DNA of 64,000 nt from Candidatus Obscuribacterales bacterium (GTDB taxonomy: Bacteria > Cyanobacteriota > Vampirovibrionia > Obscuribacterales > Obscuribacteraceae). The DNA lies in the NCBI GenBank assembly GCA_019750335.1, contig JAIEOQ010000003.1:496001-560000 (forward strand), in the 5' to 3' direction. A program made the position numbers and the translations under genes. Numbering within the stretch: position 1 is the stretch's first letter; the number at the start of each line of letters is the position of its first letter. Positions 25,900 to 35,545 of the stretch are shown in pieces. The notes beneath the pieces were generated by a model. It worked only from the letters and a program-made list of their open reading frames with translations, was not told the origin of the DNA and ran no database searches.

Positions 25900-25926
25900 C
25901 AAGAACAGAGTGACAGGGGTAGCCTC

Positions 25927-26253
25927 ATGCCAGATTGGGCACAAGACCAGAACGCTGATTTTGACGAAGATGTACTAACCGAACGCAAACAAAAGCTCAA
26001 AAAACCGCCCCTTTATAAAGTACTGCTACATAATGACGACTATACGAGCATGGAGTTCGTTGTTTTCATACTGCAAAACATTTTTCACAAATCCGAAGCC
26101 GACGCAGTAAAAATAATGATGGCAGTGCATTTACAAGGCATAGGCATTGCCGGAGTCTTTACCTATGAAATTGCTGAAGCTAAAATCAACAAAGTGACAA
26201 AAATGGCGCAAGAACAAGAATTTCCTTTATTGTGCACAATGGAAGAAGAGTAA
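25927..26253 (+). CDS. clpS: ATP-dependent Clp protease adaptor ClpS
   Basis: A 108-residue ClpS, which binds N-degron substrates with N-terminal bulky residues and hands them to ClpAP. The LHNDDYTSMEFVVFIL motif holds the N-degron pocket residues Asn-Asp-Asp and Met, and VHLQGIGIAGVFTYEIAEAK is the conserved second half. The usual N-terminal extension is present. AGGGG precedes the ATG. The gene ends 2 nt before the clpA start, as in many bacteria. Confidence 0.95.
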   Translation: MPDWAQDQNADFDEDVLTERKQKLKKPPLYKVLLHNDDYTSMEFVVFILQNIFHKSEADAVKIMMAVHLQGIGIAGVFTYEIAEAKINKVTKMAQEQEFPLLCTMEEE

Positions 26254-26255
26254 AA

Positions 26256-28544
26256 ATGATTAGCCAAGATCTGCAAGTGACTCTTAATCTCGCCTTAAAC
26301 GAAGCGGTAACGCGCCGACATGAATTTTTGACGCTTGAGCATTTGCTTTTAGCCTTACTACAAGACAAGATTGCCATTGACGTAATTAAAAATTGCGGCG
26401 GCAGCACCAAAGATCTAAAAGCTGAGCTGGAGCTGTTCATGAGCCAAAGCATGGAGCAGCTGCCCGCAGGATATAACGACATTCCCGGTCAAACAGCGGC
26501 TTTTGAAAGAGCTCTTGTCCGGGCCATGGTTCAAGCTGAATCATCGGGACAAAGTACGGTCGACGCCGGTAATGTACTAGCGGCAATGTTTCAAGAGAAG
26601 CGCTCTCATGCTGTTTTTCTTCTAGAAAAGCAAGGTCTTTCACGCCTAGATATACTGAACTATATTTCTCATGGCATAGCAAAAAATGAAGTTGATCCGG
26701 AAAACGATAACAAAGAGTTTGCTCATGACGAAGAAGGCTCAGGTAAAAGTGCTCGCAATCCGCTTGCCGCTTACACTGTCAACCTTTTAGAACGCGCCAA
26801 AGAGAATAAAATCGATCCTCTGATTGGACGAGAACAAGAAGTAAAACGCACTATTCAGGTTCTTTGTCGACGGCGTAAAAATAATCCGATTTATGTCGGC
26901 GATCCGGGAGTCGGCAAAACAGCCATCGCTGAAGGTTTAGCCTTAAAAATTCAAAGAGGCGAAGTCCCCGCTGCCCTAAAAGCTTCCGAAGTTTATATGC
27001 TAGACATGGGCGCTTTAATAGCCGGAACGAAATATCGCGGTGAATTCGAACAAAGGTTGAAATCGGTAATTAAAGCTTTGCAAGAGAAACCCGGTGTCAT
27101 TCTTTTTATCGACGAGATTCATATTATTGTCGGCGCCGGCGCAGTAAGCGGCGGTCTAATGGATGCCTCCAATATTCTTAAACCGGCTCTTGCCAGTGGT
27201 GAACTTCGTTGTATCGGTTCAACTACATACCCGGAATATAAAGCGGCTTTCGAGCGTGACAAAGCATTGGCACGCCGTTTTCAAAAAATAGAGATTAACG
27301 AACCGAGTATTGAAGACACGATCAAAATACTTGAAGGACTAAAAACACATTACGAAAAACATCATTCGGTAACCTACAGCGCTGAAGCGATTGCAACAGC
27401 AGCTGAGCTTGCAGCCAAATATATAAACGATCGTTTTTTACCGGACAAAGCTATTGATGTTATCGACGAAGTTGGTGCTCTAGTCAAACTTGAAGAGCGC
27501 CTGGATCCGACAGTCTCAGCTAAAGATATTGAACTGGTTGTTGCCGGCATGGCTAAAATTCCGCCTAAGTCCATATCCGGCTCGGACAAAGAGCGCTTGC
27601 AAAACTTGGAAGCCGAACTTCAATCAGTTATTTACGGGCAAAATCATGCCGTTAAACAGTTAGTTCAAGCGATTAAATTATCGCGTTCCGGTCTTGGTCA
27701 TCCTTCAAAACCGGTAGGTTCTTTTCTTTTTTCCGGTCCGACCGGTGTCGGCAAAACTGAACTGGCAAAACAGTTGGCAAAAATACTCGGTGTCAATTTT
27801 TTACGTTTTGACATGAGTGAATACATGGAAAAACATACTGTTTCACGCTTAATCGGCGCACCACCAGGCTATGTCGGCTTCGATCAGGGCGGCTTGCTCA
27901 CCGATGCTGTAAATAAAACACCACATTCGGTGCTAGTTCTGGACGAAATTGAAAAAGCACATCCGGACTTATTCAATATTCTTTTGCAAGTCATGGATCA
28001 CGCGACTCTCACGGACAATAACGGCAAAAAAGCTGATTTTCGCAATGTCATTTTAATTATGACGACTAATGCCGGCGCTAGAGAGATGACAGCCGAAGAT
28101 ATCGGCTTCCGCGGCAAAACCACAGCACAAGCTTCTGCCAGTAAGCTAGTCGAAGATAAAGGACCCAGTCTCGGTCTAAGCAAAGGCAAAGATGCCATTG
28201 AAAGAACTTTCTCTCCAGAGTTTCGCAATCGTTTGGATGCCTGGATTGTTTTCAATTCATTGACTTACGATGACATAGTGCGCGTAGTCGATAAATTTGT
28301 CAAAGAAGTACAAGACTTGCTGATCGAGAAGAAAGTCCAGCTGGAACTAACGGCAAAAGCTAAAAAATGGTTTGCCGATAAAGGTTTCGACAAGCTTTAC
28401 GGTGCGCGTCCAATGTCTCGTTTAGTTCAACAAAAAATCAAAGAGCCGCTCTCAGAAGAGATTTTATTCGGCAAATTAGAACATGGCGGCAAAGCTAAAG
28501 TCGACGAAAAAGACGGCGAAATTTTTGTCGAATCGCATTCTTAA
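26256..28544 (+). CDS. clpA: ATP-dependent Clp protease ATP-binding subunit ClpA
   Basis: A 762-residue ClpA-length AAA+ unfoldase (E. coli 758). The N domain (residues 1-150) is the ClpS-binding part. AAA-1 has Walker A GDPGVGKTAI and Walker B VILFIDEIH. AAA-2 has Walker A GPTGVGKTEL and VLVLDEIEKAHPD. IGF in AEDIGFRG matches the IGL/F loop that docks on ClpP, so it should work with ClpP (not in this window). A longer reading from 26232 would overlap clpS; I prefer the ATG at 26256. The stop overlaps the histidine-phosphatase gene by 4 nt. Confidence 0.95.
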   Translation: MISQDLQVTLNLALNEAVTRRHEFLTLEHLLLALLQDKIAIDVIKNCGGSTKDLKAELELFMSQSMEQLPAGYNDIPGQTAAFERALVRAMVQAESSGQSTVDAGNVLAAMFQEKRSHAVFLLEKQGLSRLDILNYISHGIAKNEVDPENDNKEFAHDEEGSGKSARNPLAAYTVNLLERAKENKIDPLIGREQEVKRTIQVLCRRRKNNPIYVGDPGVGKTAIAEGLALKIQRGEVPAALKASEVYMLDMGALIAGTKYRGEFEQRLKSVIKALQEKPGVILFIDEIHIIVGAGAVSGGLMDASNILKPALASGELRCIGSTTYPEYKAAFERDKALARRFQKIEINEPSIEDTIKILEGLKTHYEKHHSVTYSAEAIATAAELAAKYINDRFLPDKAIDVIDEVGALVKLEERLDPTVSAKDIELVVAGMAKIPPKSISGSDKERLQNLEAELQSVIYGQNHAVKQLVQAIKLSRSGLGHPSKPVGSFLFSGPTGVGKTELAKQLAKILGVNFLRFDMSEYMEKHTVSRLIGAPPGYVGFDQGGLLTDAVNKTPHSVLVLDEIEKAHPDLFNILLQVMDHATLTDNNGKKADFRNVILIMTTNAGAREMTAEDIGFRGKTTAQASASKLVEDKGPSLGLSKGKDAIERTFSPEFRNRLDAWIVFNSLTYDDIVRVVDKFVKEVQDLLIEKKVQLELTAKAKKWFADKGFDKLYGARPMSRLVQQKIKEPLSEEILFGKLEHGGKAKVDEKDGEIFVESHS

Positions 28545-29179
28545 GTGCCGGGACGATCTCTCAGAGCCGGGCTTAGATGCGAACGACAAGCTAGAGTTTG
28601 CAACATCGGTCCATGTTCACTAAATTTCAACAAGCTTAATGAGGCAGCTGGAATATCGATACGATCACGATAGCGACCAAGCTCGATGCCTAAAAGATTG
28701 CAAATAATAATCCTGATTGTTGCTTTGTGAGAAACCACGAGCACATTACCTTTCTTATGGGTTTCAATCACTTCACTAATTACACGCATTGCTCGCGAGG
28801 CAATTTCGTAAGCAGTTTCGCCTCCGGGTGGCGAATTCCACCCCGGCTCGGACTCCCATTTGGCATACTCCGCACCTTGATGCTCAAGAACGTACTCCAG
28901 AGTTAAGCCTTCCCACTCCCCATAATCTATCTCTTTAAGCCCATCCCGTTTTTTCAGCTCCAAGCCTAATCTAGTTGCTAACGGTAGAGCTGTATCAACA
29001 GCTCGTTTGGAAGGGCTGCAATAAATATCCTGCCAGGGAAATTTATCATAAGCGTCAGCAAACTGCTCGGCCATTTGCTTGCCCGATTCAGTAAGGGCGA
29101 TATCGGTGTTACCGCAAAAGCCGCCACCTTTGCTGAACTCAGTTTCGCCATGGCGTAAAAGATAGAGATTGATTGTCAT
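28541..29179 (-). CDS. histidine phosphatase family protein (phosphoglycerate-mutase-like)
   Basis: A 212-residue branch-1 histidine phosphatase with the catalytic RHGETEFSK near residue 9, the proton-donor region DYGEWEGLTLE near 85, and the second histidine in VVSHKATIRI near 150. The family covers phosphoglycerate mutases, CobC, SixA and broad phosphatases, so the substrate is not determined. It starts 3 nt after the stop of the large TPR gene, with no ribosome site, so it relies on coupled translation. Confidence 0.9.
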   Translation of the reverse strand: MTINLYLLRHGETEFSKGGGFCGNTDIALTESGKQMAEQFADAYDKFPWQDIYCSPSKRAVDTALPLATRLGLELKKRDGLKEIDYGEWEGLTLEYVLEHQGAEYAKWESEPGWNSPPGGETAYEIASRAMRVISEVIETHKKGNVLVVSHKATIRIIICNLLGIELGRYRDRIDIPAASLSLLKFSEHGPMLQTLACRSHLSPALRDRPGT

Positions 29180-29182
29180 GTT

Positions 29183-31081
29183 CTAGCGCTTGTTTTTGTC
29201 TTCTTTTTGTTTCAGCTTACTAGCTTTGTCCGCTAGTTTTTCTATTTGTCCGGCCATTTTTTCTCTGTCCTTTTGAGTTAGGTCCGTCTGCATGGCCATA
29301 TAATATTGATAATGCTGCACTGCTTCTTTAAGCATTGAAGAATTAGCTTTCTGGCTCTTTTCCAAAGCTTGAGCCAAACCATAATGAGCTAAAGGCAAGC
29401 GCGGATTTTGCCCGAGCGCTTGACGATAGCGATCGACTGCACCATCCCATTGATTTTTCTTAGCCAGTTCACTAGCTACTTTGGCGTTATCGTTAGCTGA
29501 TTTGCGCAATTGAGTGATTTGATCTATCCCTCTTTGCCCACGCTCCGGCGATCCGGCCAGCATCATTCCTTTGCGGTAAGCAAATTCAGCATCATCCAAA
29601 TCTTTAATCATCGTGCCGATATCAGCTACGGCATAAGCTTGTTTCGGGTCGGTCAGATCGTTGACTACAGCTTGGAATAGAGTCGAAGCTTTTTGATAAT
29701 CACCGGTTGCCATCAACGCTTGCGCATAAGCAATACGCTCACCGTCATTGGCCGGCTGAGCCATTTTGGAAAGATCCGCTTTGGTGCCGGAAAGAGACAT
29801 CAGTTTTGCTTTGGAAAGCTGCAACTCCATATCATTTGGATTAAGCTTGATTGCTTCATCAAGAGTGGAGATAGCCGTTTCATAATCGTTAGAAGCAAGC
29901 AAGGCGCCGACAGCTGCTTTTTGTGCCTTCAAATAAAGCGCTTGGCTAAGACCTTTAATTGCTTGGGGATTATTCGGACTCATTTGCAATATGGTCCGGT
30001 AAGCTTTGATTGCATCATCTGGTTTTTCAAGACGCAGAGTAATGTCCGCTATTCTTTGACGCAAAGCAAGATCATAAGGCGATTGAGTTAAACCGGAGCG
30101 CAAGTCAGCAAGCCCCATCTCCAGATCGCCGCGGTCTTCACGAATATCAGCCATGCGCAAATAAGGTTCGGTATTTTCCGGCTTAATCAAAGTCGAGAGT
30201 TGATACTCTTTAATTGCAGCTACACTATTACCTTGCTGCTGATAAGCTTGTCCTAAAGCCATTCTTACAGGCCAGCTATTAGGAAATTGATAAAGAGATA
30301 TGTTCAACTCTTGAATTGCGTTATCCACTTGTCCTAGCTTAAGCAAAGTAGCGCCAAGCCCATAATGAGCTGTCGAATTGCCCGAATTCAAGGCAATAGC
30401 TTGCTTAAAGCAATCGGCAGCTTCAGCCAAACTGTTTTGATCAAGCTTGATACTGCCCAAAGCAGAGTAAGCATATGAATGCTGCGGATCTAAACTGACC
30501 GCCGTACCCAATTCGCTGGAAGCTTCCGGAATACGTCCTTGTTCTTTATAAACTTGACCCAAGGCATAGTGCGCCTCAGCCTGAGCCGGGGCTAAACGAC
30601 AAGCTCTGTTTGCATACTCTTCTGCTTGTTTGAGATAAGAATCACGATTGTCTCTTATGCTTCCGGAAGAGGACTGCAAACGATTCAAAATCACAGTTGC
30701 TTTACCGGCATAAGCAACACCGTTATTTGGATCACTCATCAAAACACGGTCGAAAAGATCGTCGGCACCATCCAGCTTGAACTGCTTGGCAAGAGCAGTT
30801 GCTAAACCAAGTGTAGCTTGAACATCTTGCGGACTATTGACAAGGATGTCACGAAACAAACCTTCAGCGTCCGAATATTTGCCTTGAGAAAGCAACTTTT
30901 CAGCTGGAATAATATCCGTTTTGATCTGTCCGCTTAAAACTGTTTTGTTTACATTGGGGCTGTTTGCGCTGCCAGGAGCCGGCGCTGTTTGTATACCTGG
31001 AATTTGAGCCATTGTTGGCAACATGGTACTAATAGCCATCAGCTGCGAAAGCAATATTGACGTTCTTGTGCGTGATTTCAT
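29183..31081 (-). CDS. large exported TPR-repeat protein
   Basis: A 632-residue protein starting at ATG 31081 (GGAG 7 nt upstream) with a signal peptide ending near MLPTMAQ; the longer frame to 31153 has no such site. It holds about 14 TPR units, e.g. VQATLGLATALAKQF, AEAHYALGQVYKEQG, SYAYSALGSIKLDQN and TAHYGLGATLLKLG. The last 40 residues are Lys-rich. It is cotranscribed with the histidine phosphatase (3-nt gap). Probably a scaffold at the periplasmic side of an envelope complex. Confidence 0.87.
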   Translation of the reverse strand: MKSRTRTSILLSQLMAISTMLPTMAQIPGIQTAPAPGSANSPNVNKTVLSGQIKTDIIPAEKLLSQGKYSDAEGLFRDILVNSPQDVQATLGLATALAKQFKLDGADDLFDRVLMSDPNNGVAYAGKATVILNRLQSSSGSIRDNRDSYLKQAEEYANRACRLAPAQAEAHYALGQVYKEQGRIPEASSELGTAVSLDPQHSYAYSALGSIKLDQNSLAEAADCFKQAIALNSGNSTAHYGLGATLLKLGQVDNAIQELNISLYQFPNSWPVRMALGQAYQQQGNSVAAIKEYQLSTLIKPENTEPYLRMADIREDRGDLEMGLADLRSGLTQSPYDLALRQRIADITLRLEKPDDAIKAYRTILQMSPNNPQAIKGLSQALYLKAQKAAVGALLASNDYETAISTLDEAIKLNPNDMELQLSKAKLMSLSGTKADLSKMAQPANDGERIAYAQALMATGDYQKASTLFQAVVNDLTDPKQAYAVADIGTMIKDLDDAEFAYRKGMMLAGSPERGQRGIDQITQLRKSANDNAKVASELAKKNQWDGAVDRYRQALGQNPRLPLAHYGLAQALEKSQKANSSMLKEAVQHYQYYMAMQTDLTQKDREKMAGQIEKLADKASKLKQKEDKNKR

Positions 31082-31166
31082 GTTTATCTCCAGGGATAAC
31101 AAATTGCCAGTGCCAGAATACAACGACAAGCAGCATCCTGATCGTAGTTGCAAGTTTCGTAAATGG

Positions 31167-33227
31167 CTACTTCTTGACCAGTTGAGCTTTAATCATCTGC
31201 TCAAGCACGCTGGCGATAATACGGTCCATACGAATGACGCCGGTCAATTTTTTAGATTGCCGATCGGCAATCACCGGAATTCTCTTAAACCCATGCTCAC
31301 GCATAGTCATAAGAGTGGATAAAGACGTTTCATTAACTGTGGCAGAAATGGGAGAAGGAACCATAAACGTGCTCACCGGTATCGGCTGTCGATCCGGTGA
31401 AGGTAAAGCGGCTTGCGATTCCGCAACCCTCATTAGGTCAGTGAGTGTGACAAGACCAAGAAGGCGATCCTCATCATCGACAACAAAAAGCAGATCTAAT
31501 TTTTCGCGGCTCATCTTAAGGGCTGCCGTATGCAAATTATCTCCGGAACGCACCAATGCCGATGCCGATACTTGCTCAATCAAAGCCGTCAAGGGAAAAG
31601 AATCAAGAATCGCCTTCAACTCAGGATTATCCAGTCCGGTTCGTTGCCGGCGTTTGATCGCATCAACCAGGGCGTTCCTGAAAGGCGACAATGTGGCTGA
31701 AATTTGCCCGAACACATGTTTACCCAAAACCAGTATTTCGCTATTGGTTTTTGCCCGGCAAGACCGACGTCGCGCCGTTTTATCCATTAAGGCGCCTTCC
31801 CCGAAGAAATCACCTTTTCCAAGCACGGCAAGCACCGATTCAGAACCATCGATTCGCGAGATTACTTCCACCTCGCCGTTTTCAATCATATAAAAGTCAT
31901 TGGCCGGATCTCCCTCTTGGAAGATCCAGTCACCGGCACGATAATGAGCTTTACCAATTTTGCGGCTGCTGTCAGTACGCAAAGCCGTCAAAGAAGGCGG
32001 AAACCATAAATTGAAACCCCAGCTGATGCCCACGGCTACTTTCTGAATTAAAGAAGGCAACTTGAACAAATAAGTGCCACGCCAAGCTACCCAAGCTAAA
32101 AAACCGGATATCTTCAGCCCCATTGATTCAGCGACGGCATCTTTGCCACCGATGGAACACATGACACCCATAGATCGATAACGAAAAGGTTTTGTCGGGC
32201 GGTTCTCCAGCCGGGCAATAATATTCATTGCCACCTGAGTTCCTTGTCTTTCAGCGAACTGTCCGGTCGTTGGTGAGAAAGCGCCGTCGTCGGCGTTAAG
32301 CACAGCAGCACAGTCACCGATTGACCAGGCATTGCCAAAGCCCGGTATGCTCATGTCCGGTTTCACAAGAATGCGCCCACGATCTTTATCGACCGCAAGC
32401 TTTTCGATGAGCGGCAACGGACGGGCACCGATGGTGCAAATTACAGTAGACGCTCTTAAAAACTGTCCGTCCTTGAGCCCCACTCCTTCTGCTGTGCAGA
32501 AAGCAGCGCCTGTATTCAACAAAAACTTGATGCCGTTTTTTTCCATTTTCTGTTGAGCGAATTGGCGCAAGGAAAGCGAGACTTCCGGCAAAATGTGCTC
32601 GCGTGAATGGACAAGGGTAACATTAACGTCGTGGCGATTGAAGTTGGAATAATAGCGCGCGCTCCTGCTAACCAGATCGTGTATTTCACCGGCTATTTCC
32701 ACCCCACTGAAACCGCCGCCGACCACGACAAAAGTTAGAAAACGTTTCTTCAGCTCTTGATCCTGACAAATTTCAGCCCGTTCCATCTGGTTGATGATAT
32801 GGAGCTGCAAAGCCAATGCATCACCGATTGTTTTCATCGGAAAAGCATGATCCGCCATACCCGAAATAATGGCCAAATTAGAAGTGTTGCCGCTGGCAAT
32901 GACCAGCTGGTCATACCTCATTTGTTGAATGCCTTCATCCACCGACTCGAAGCTGATCTGGTTGTTGGCGAGATCAATCTCAACAACATCTTCCATACGT
33001 ATATAAACGTCTTTCAGCAGCTGCCTCAAGGAAGCGGCCATGTCTTTTGGATTGATGGACGCCGAAGCCACTTCAGCTAAAAGCGGATGAAACACCATGT
33101 GATTTTCACTGGCAAAAACAATAAGCTCGTGCTTGGTCAAATCCAAATTTTTGCGCAGGGTTTTAGCACATTTAACGCCGGCAAAACCGCCGCCGATTAT
33201 TATTGTTCTTTGCCTTATTCCGCTCAT
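31167..33227 (-). CDS. ndh: type II NADH dehydrogenase fused to a cyclic-nucleotide-binding domain and two CBS domains
   Basis: A 686-residue fusion. Residues 1-about 425 are NDH-2, with FAD motif IIIGGGFAGVKCAK, NADH motif FVVVGGGFSGVEIAGE and the SIGDCAAV end motif, plus an amphipathic membrane-binding stretch near 390-415. It should pass electrons from NADH to quinone at the inner face of the inner membrane without pumping protons. Residues about 425-535 look like a cNMP-binding (CRP-type) domain (AGDWIFQEGDPANDFYMIENGEVEV). Residues about 545-680 hold two CBS motifs. The two C-terminal modules could switch respiration in response to nucleotides. The ATG overlaps the upstream stop (ATGA). 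Confidence 0.88.
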   Translation of the reverse strand: MSGIRQRTIIIGGGFAGVKCAKTLRKNLDLTKHELIVFASENHMVFHPLLAEVASASINPKDMAASLRQLLKDVYIRMEDVVEIDLANNQISFESVDEGIQQMRYDQLVIASGNTSNLAIISGMADHAFPMKTIGDALALQLHIINQMERAEICQDQELKKRFLTFVVVGGGFSGVEIAGEIHDLVSRSARYYSNFNRHDVNVTLVHSREHILPEVSLSLRQFAQQKMEKNGIKFLLNTGAAFCTAEGVGLKDGQFLRASTVICTIGARPLPLIEKLAVDKDRGRILVKPDMSIPGFGNAWSIGDCAAVLNADDGAFSPTTGQFAERQGTQVAMNIIARLENRPTKPFRYRSMGVMCSIGGKDAVAESMGLKISGFLAWVAWRGTYLFKLPSLIQKVAVGISWGFNLWFPPSLTALRTDSSRKIGKAHYRAGDWIFQEGDPANDFYMIENGEVEVISRIDGSESVLAVLGKGDFFGEGALMDKTARRRSCRAKTNSEILVLGKHVFGQISATLSPFRNALVDAIKRRQRTGLDNPELKAILDSFPLTALIEQVSASALVRSGDNLHTAALKMSREKLDLLFVVDDEDRLLGLVTLTDLMRVAESQAALPSPDRQPIPVSTFMVPSPISATVNETSLSTLMTMREHGFKRIPVIADRQSKKLTGVIRMDRIIASVLEQMIKAQLVKK

Positions 33228-34486
33228 TCTTTTTTCAAGTCGGTAACTGGTATCACTCGCTTGCAGTACCCCGGTGTTTCTTCAGTTACCGGCCCAAGCT
33301 TGTTTTTCCAACGGCCATAACGAGCAAATTTATTACCGTCACCTTCAATGCCCGGAACAAAAACCAAGCCTTCTCCTGGTTTGTTGAAACGACTCATATT
33401 GGCCACTAATTCAAAAGGTAACTGGTGACCGATAATACCGGTATCAATCCTTGTAAAATCAATTTTCTCAAGACGTACCGGCGGAAAAGCTGCTGCTAGA
33501 ACCGGTTTATCTGGGTCAGCAGAGGAAACGTTATTCTTTTGTGGTGCCACCATGGACAATACCGCGCCCACGCCTTCACCTAAGCGGTAATAACCGCCGT
33601 AAAGCATCTGAGTAAAGGGCAATACTTTGTCTTTGTTCGAGACATAAAGACGCACTTTAGCCCCGCGATTGTGATAGCCCATAATATAATGCTCGAAAGT
33701 TTCAGCATCGATATCAGGCGAGACTAAAGCCACATCATGGACAATGCCCGGTCCACGCAACAAACTTGCCGCTCGAGCTAACAAACGATTACCCATACTA
33801 TGGGCAACCATAGTCAACTGGCAGGGATGCTCTTGCACAAAAGCAGCCAGCTCAAACAAAAAAGTGTTGAAATGTTCTTGAGTCCATTCAACATTGCCTT
33901 CATCCACACGATAACGATTAAGCTTGCCTACCGAAGGCCAAGCATAAATCACTGCCGGACAATCCAGATAATAAGCCATTAAAGCTGCATCAAGAGTGGA
34001 ATCTTCAAAAGGATCGGCTCCGCCATGCAAGAAGATACAAAGACGTTTATCACCTGACTGTTCTAAAGCTTCAGCTAAACGAGCAAAAAATTGTTTTTTT
34101 TCTGCCTCGGGTAAATCAGCTTTGATCTCTTGTTTTTTATAGATTTTGCCTGGCGGAACATTGGTCCATTCCCAACCAAGCTTTTTGCCTATGGCATCAG
34201 GTTCTCTGAATTTTTCGTTGGGTACAGCAACATAACTGACACCGTAATACATGTCATGTTTGCAATTGGTCGTATATTTGCGTTGCGGTCCGAAAGTCTC
34301 GCCGACTTTATTGCGATCGGTCAAATAACAAACCGGTACAACAACAAATTTGGCTGCTGTGCTTGCTTGCTTTTGGACCGTCTTGGCTAATACTGTTTCC
34401 GGACAGATTGTGCACAACGCAAAAAGCGCTGCATAAATCAAGATTACAAACAGTCTGGAAGTTGCCGCTGCCACCACGTTTACCAA
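33224..34486 (-). CDS. exported alpha/beta hydrolase (DUF900-like)
   Basis: A 420-residue protein with a signal peptide (RLFVILIYAALFALC) and an alpha/beta-hydrolase domain at about 145-400. CIFLHGGAD is the oxyanion region, and VAHSMGNRLL holds the nucleophile Ser near residue 232, as in the DUF900 group (HSMGN). Candidate acid: SPDIDAE near 260. The start is uncertain: TTG at 34486, with in-frame GTGs nearer the signal. It is the middle gene of a minus-strand operon between a TPR membrane protein (7-nt overlap) and the NDH-2 fusion (ATGA overlap). Substrate unknown. Confidence 0.8.
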   Translation of the reverse strand: MVNVVAAATSRLFVILIYAALFALCTICPETVLAKTVQKQASTAAKFVVVPVCYLTDRNKVGETFGPQRKYTTNCKHDMYYGVSYVAVPNEKFREPDAIGKKLGWEWTNVPPGKIYKKQEIKADLPEAEKKQFFARLAEALEQSGDKRLCIFLHGGADPFEDSTLDAALMAYYLDCPAVIYAWPSVGKLNRYRVDEGNVEWTQEHFNTFLFELAAFVQEHPCQLTMVAHSMGNRLLARAASLLRGPGIVHDVALVSPDIDAETFEHYIMGYHNRGAKVRLYVSNKDKVLPFTQMLYGGYYRLGEGVGAVLSMVAPQKNNVSSADPDKPVLAAAFPPVRLEKIDFTRIDTGIIGHQLPFELVANMSRFNKPGEGLVFVPGIEGDGNKFARYGRWKNKLGPVTEETPGYCKRVIPVTDLKKE

Positions 34487-35361
34487 TGTTTTAAGCGACC
34501 CATGTGCTCTTTGATCGCGCGCACTATATTCTGCTTTTCAGCGCTGTCCGGTAGCTTATTTGCTTCTTCAATCGCTTGGGAAAAGTTCTTTTTAGCTTTG
34601 CCATAATTGCCGACGTTAAAATAACCGGCGCCTAAGTTTGCATAAGCACCGACATATTGCATTAACACGCCATCAAGCATTGTTTTATCAGCAAATTTTT
34701 TCATCGGTCCTGATTTGTTTACCGATTCAATTACTTTGGCAAATAACTCCACAGCTCTTTCATTCCAAAGAATAGCGCCATGAATATCGCCCTGAACTTG
34801 ATAAGCTAAACCGACACAAGCACAAAGTGAAGCCAAGCTTTGGTCTTTAGGATTCTTTGCTGCTGTACGATCGTACTCTTGCCCGCCAAAAGCCATCGCT
34901 TCCTTATATTGACCGCGATTGAGCATTTGCTGCAAAAGAGCTTGCACAGCCCAAGATGCTCCGCCAGGCAATACAGTGCGATAAGACATCGCCCAACGAC
35001 AGATTTTTTCCTGAGCTTGCCATGACTGAGTACGAGCAGCAAACATGGCACTGGCAAAAAAGGCAGCCCAAACCAAAAAACGAAGAATCAGCAAAGAGAT
35101 GACGGTCATTATGGACATACCGACTACACCAACCCAGTTAATCGGTGGGTGACTAACAAGTTGAACTATGGTGTTAACTGTATAAAAGAGTCCGGTGGTG
35201 GTAATAAGTACACCACCGCCTAAAATTCCGCCAAAAATTGCATAGCTGAGCTTGTCTTTACCCGGTCCGGTTTGTTCAACTACCGGCAGCTTTTGCTGCA
35301 TCATCATCCGGGGTTTTTGTCCCCCAGCCTGCATTTTTTGTTTTACCGAAGGTTTTGCCAT
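34480..35361 (-). CDS. membrane protein with C-terminal TPRs
   Basis: A 293-residue protein with no signal peptide. A Met/Gln/Lys-rich N terminus of about 35 residues precedes two membrane segments (residues about 40-65 and 80-110). The C-terminal part is TPR-like (TPRs near QYKEAMAFGGQEYD, ASLCACVGLAYQVQGD, GAYANLGAGYFNVGNYGKAKKNF). It starts the operon with the DUF900-like hydrolase and NDH-2 fusion, so it may assemble or localise them. Divergent from the gene at 35546. Confidence 0.8.
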   Translation of the reverse strand: MAKPSVKQKMQAGGQKPRMMMQQKLPVVEQTGPGKDKLSYAIFGGILGGGVLITTTGLFYTVNTIVQLVSHPPINWVGVVGMSIMTVISLLILRFLVWAAFFASAMFAARTQSWQAQEKICRWAMSYRTVLPGGASWAVQALLQQMLNRGQYKEAMAFGGQEYDRTAAKNPKDQSLASLCACVGLAYQVQGDIHGAILWNERAVELFAKVIESVNKSGPMKKFADKTMLDGVLMQYVGAYANLGAGYFNVGNYGKAKKNFSQAIEEANKLPDSAEKQNIVRAIKEHMGRLKHW

Positions 35362-35545
35362 AAAAAGCTCGTATCCGCGCTGCTATCCATAATCATCCTA
35401 GCTTTTCTGAGCAGCTTTATCCTTAGCCAACCTACAGAAATGCCCAAAATGTCACAAATTTGCCCGATTCATTAATTAAAATACAGCCAATTGATCCCGC
35501 AGCTCAGTCAGTTAAGTCTGGTCGAGCATTACTAGGAGAGATAGG

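Noticed and set aside
31234-31893. 219-residue frame opposite the NDH-2 fusion
   Set aside because: Codon pattern and motifs belong to the minus-strand gene; no homology pattern on this strand.
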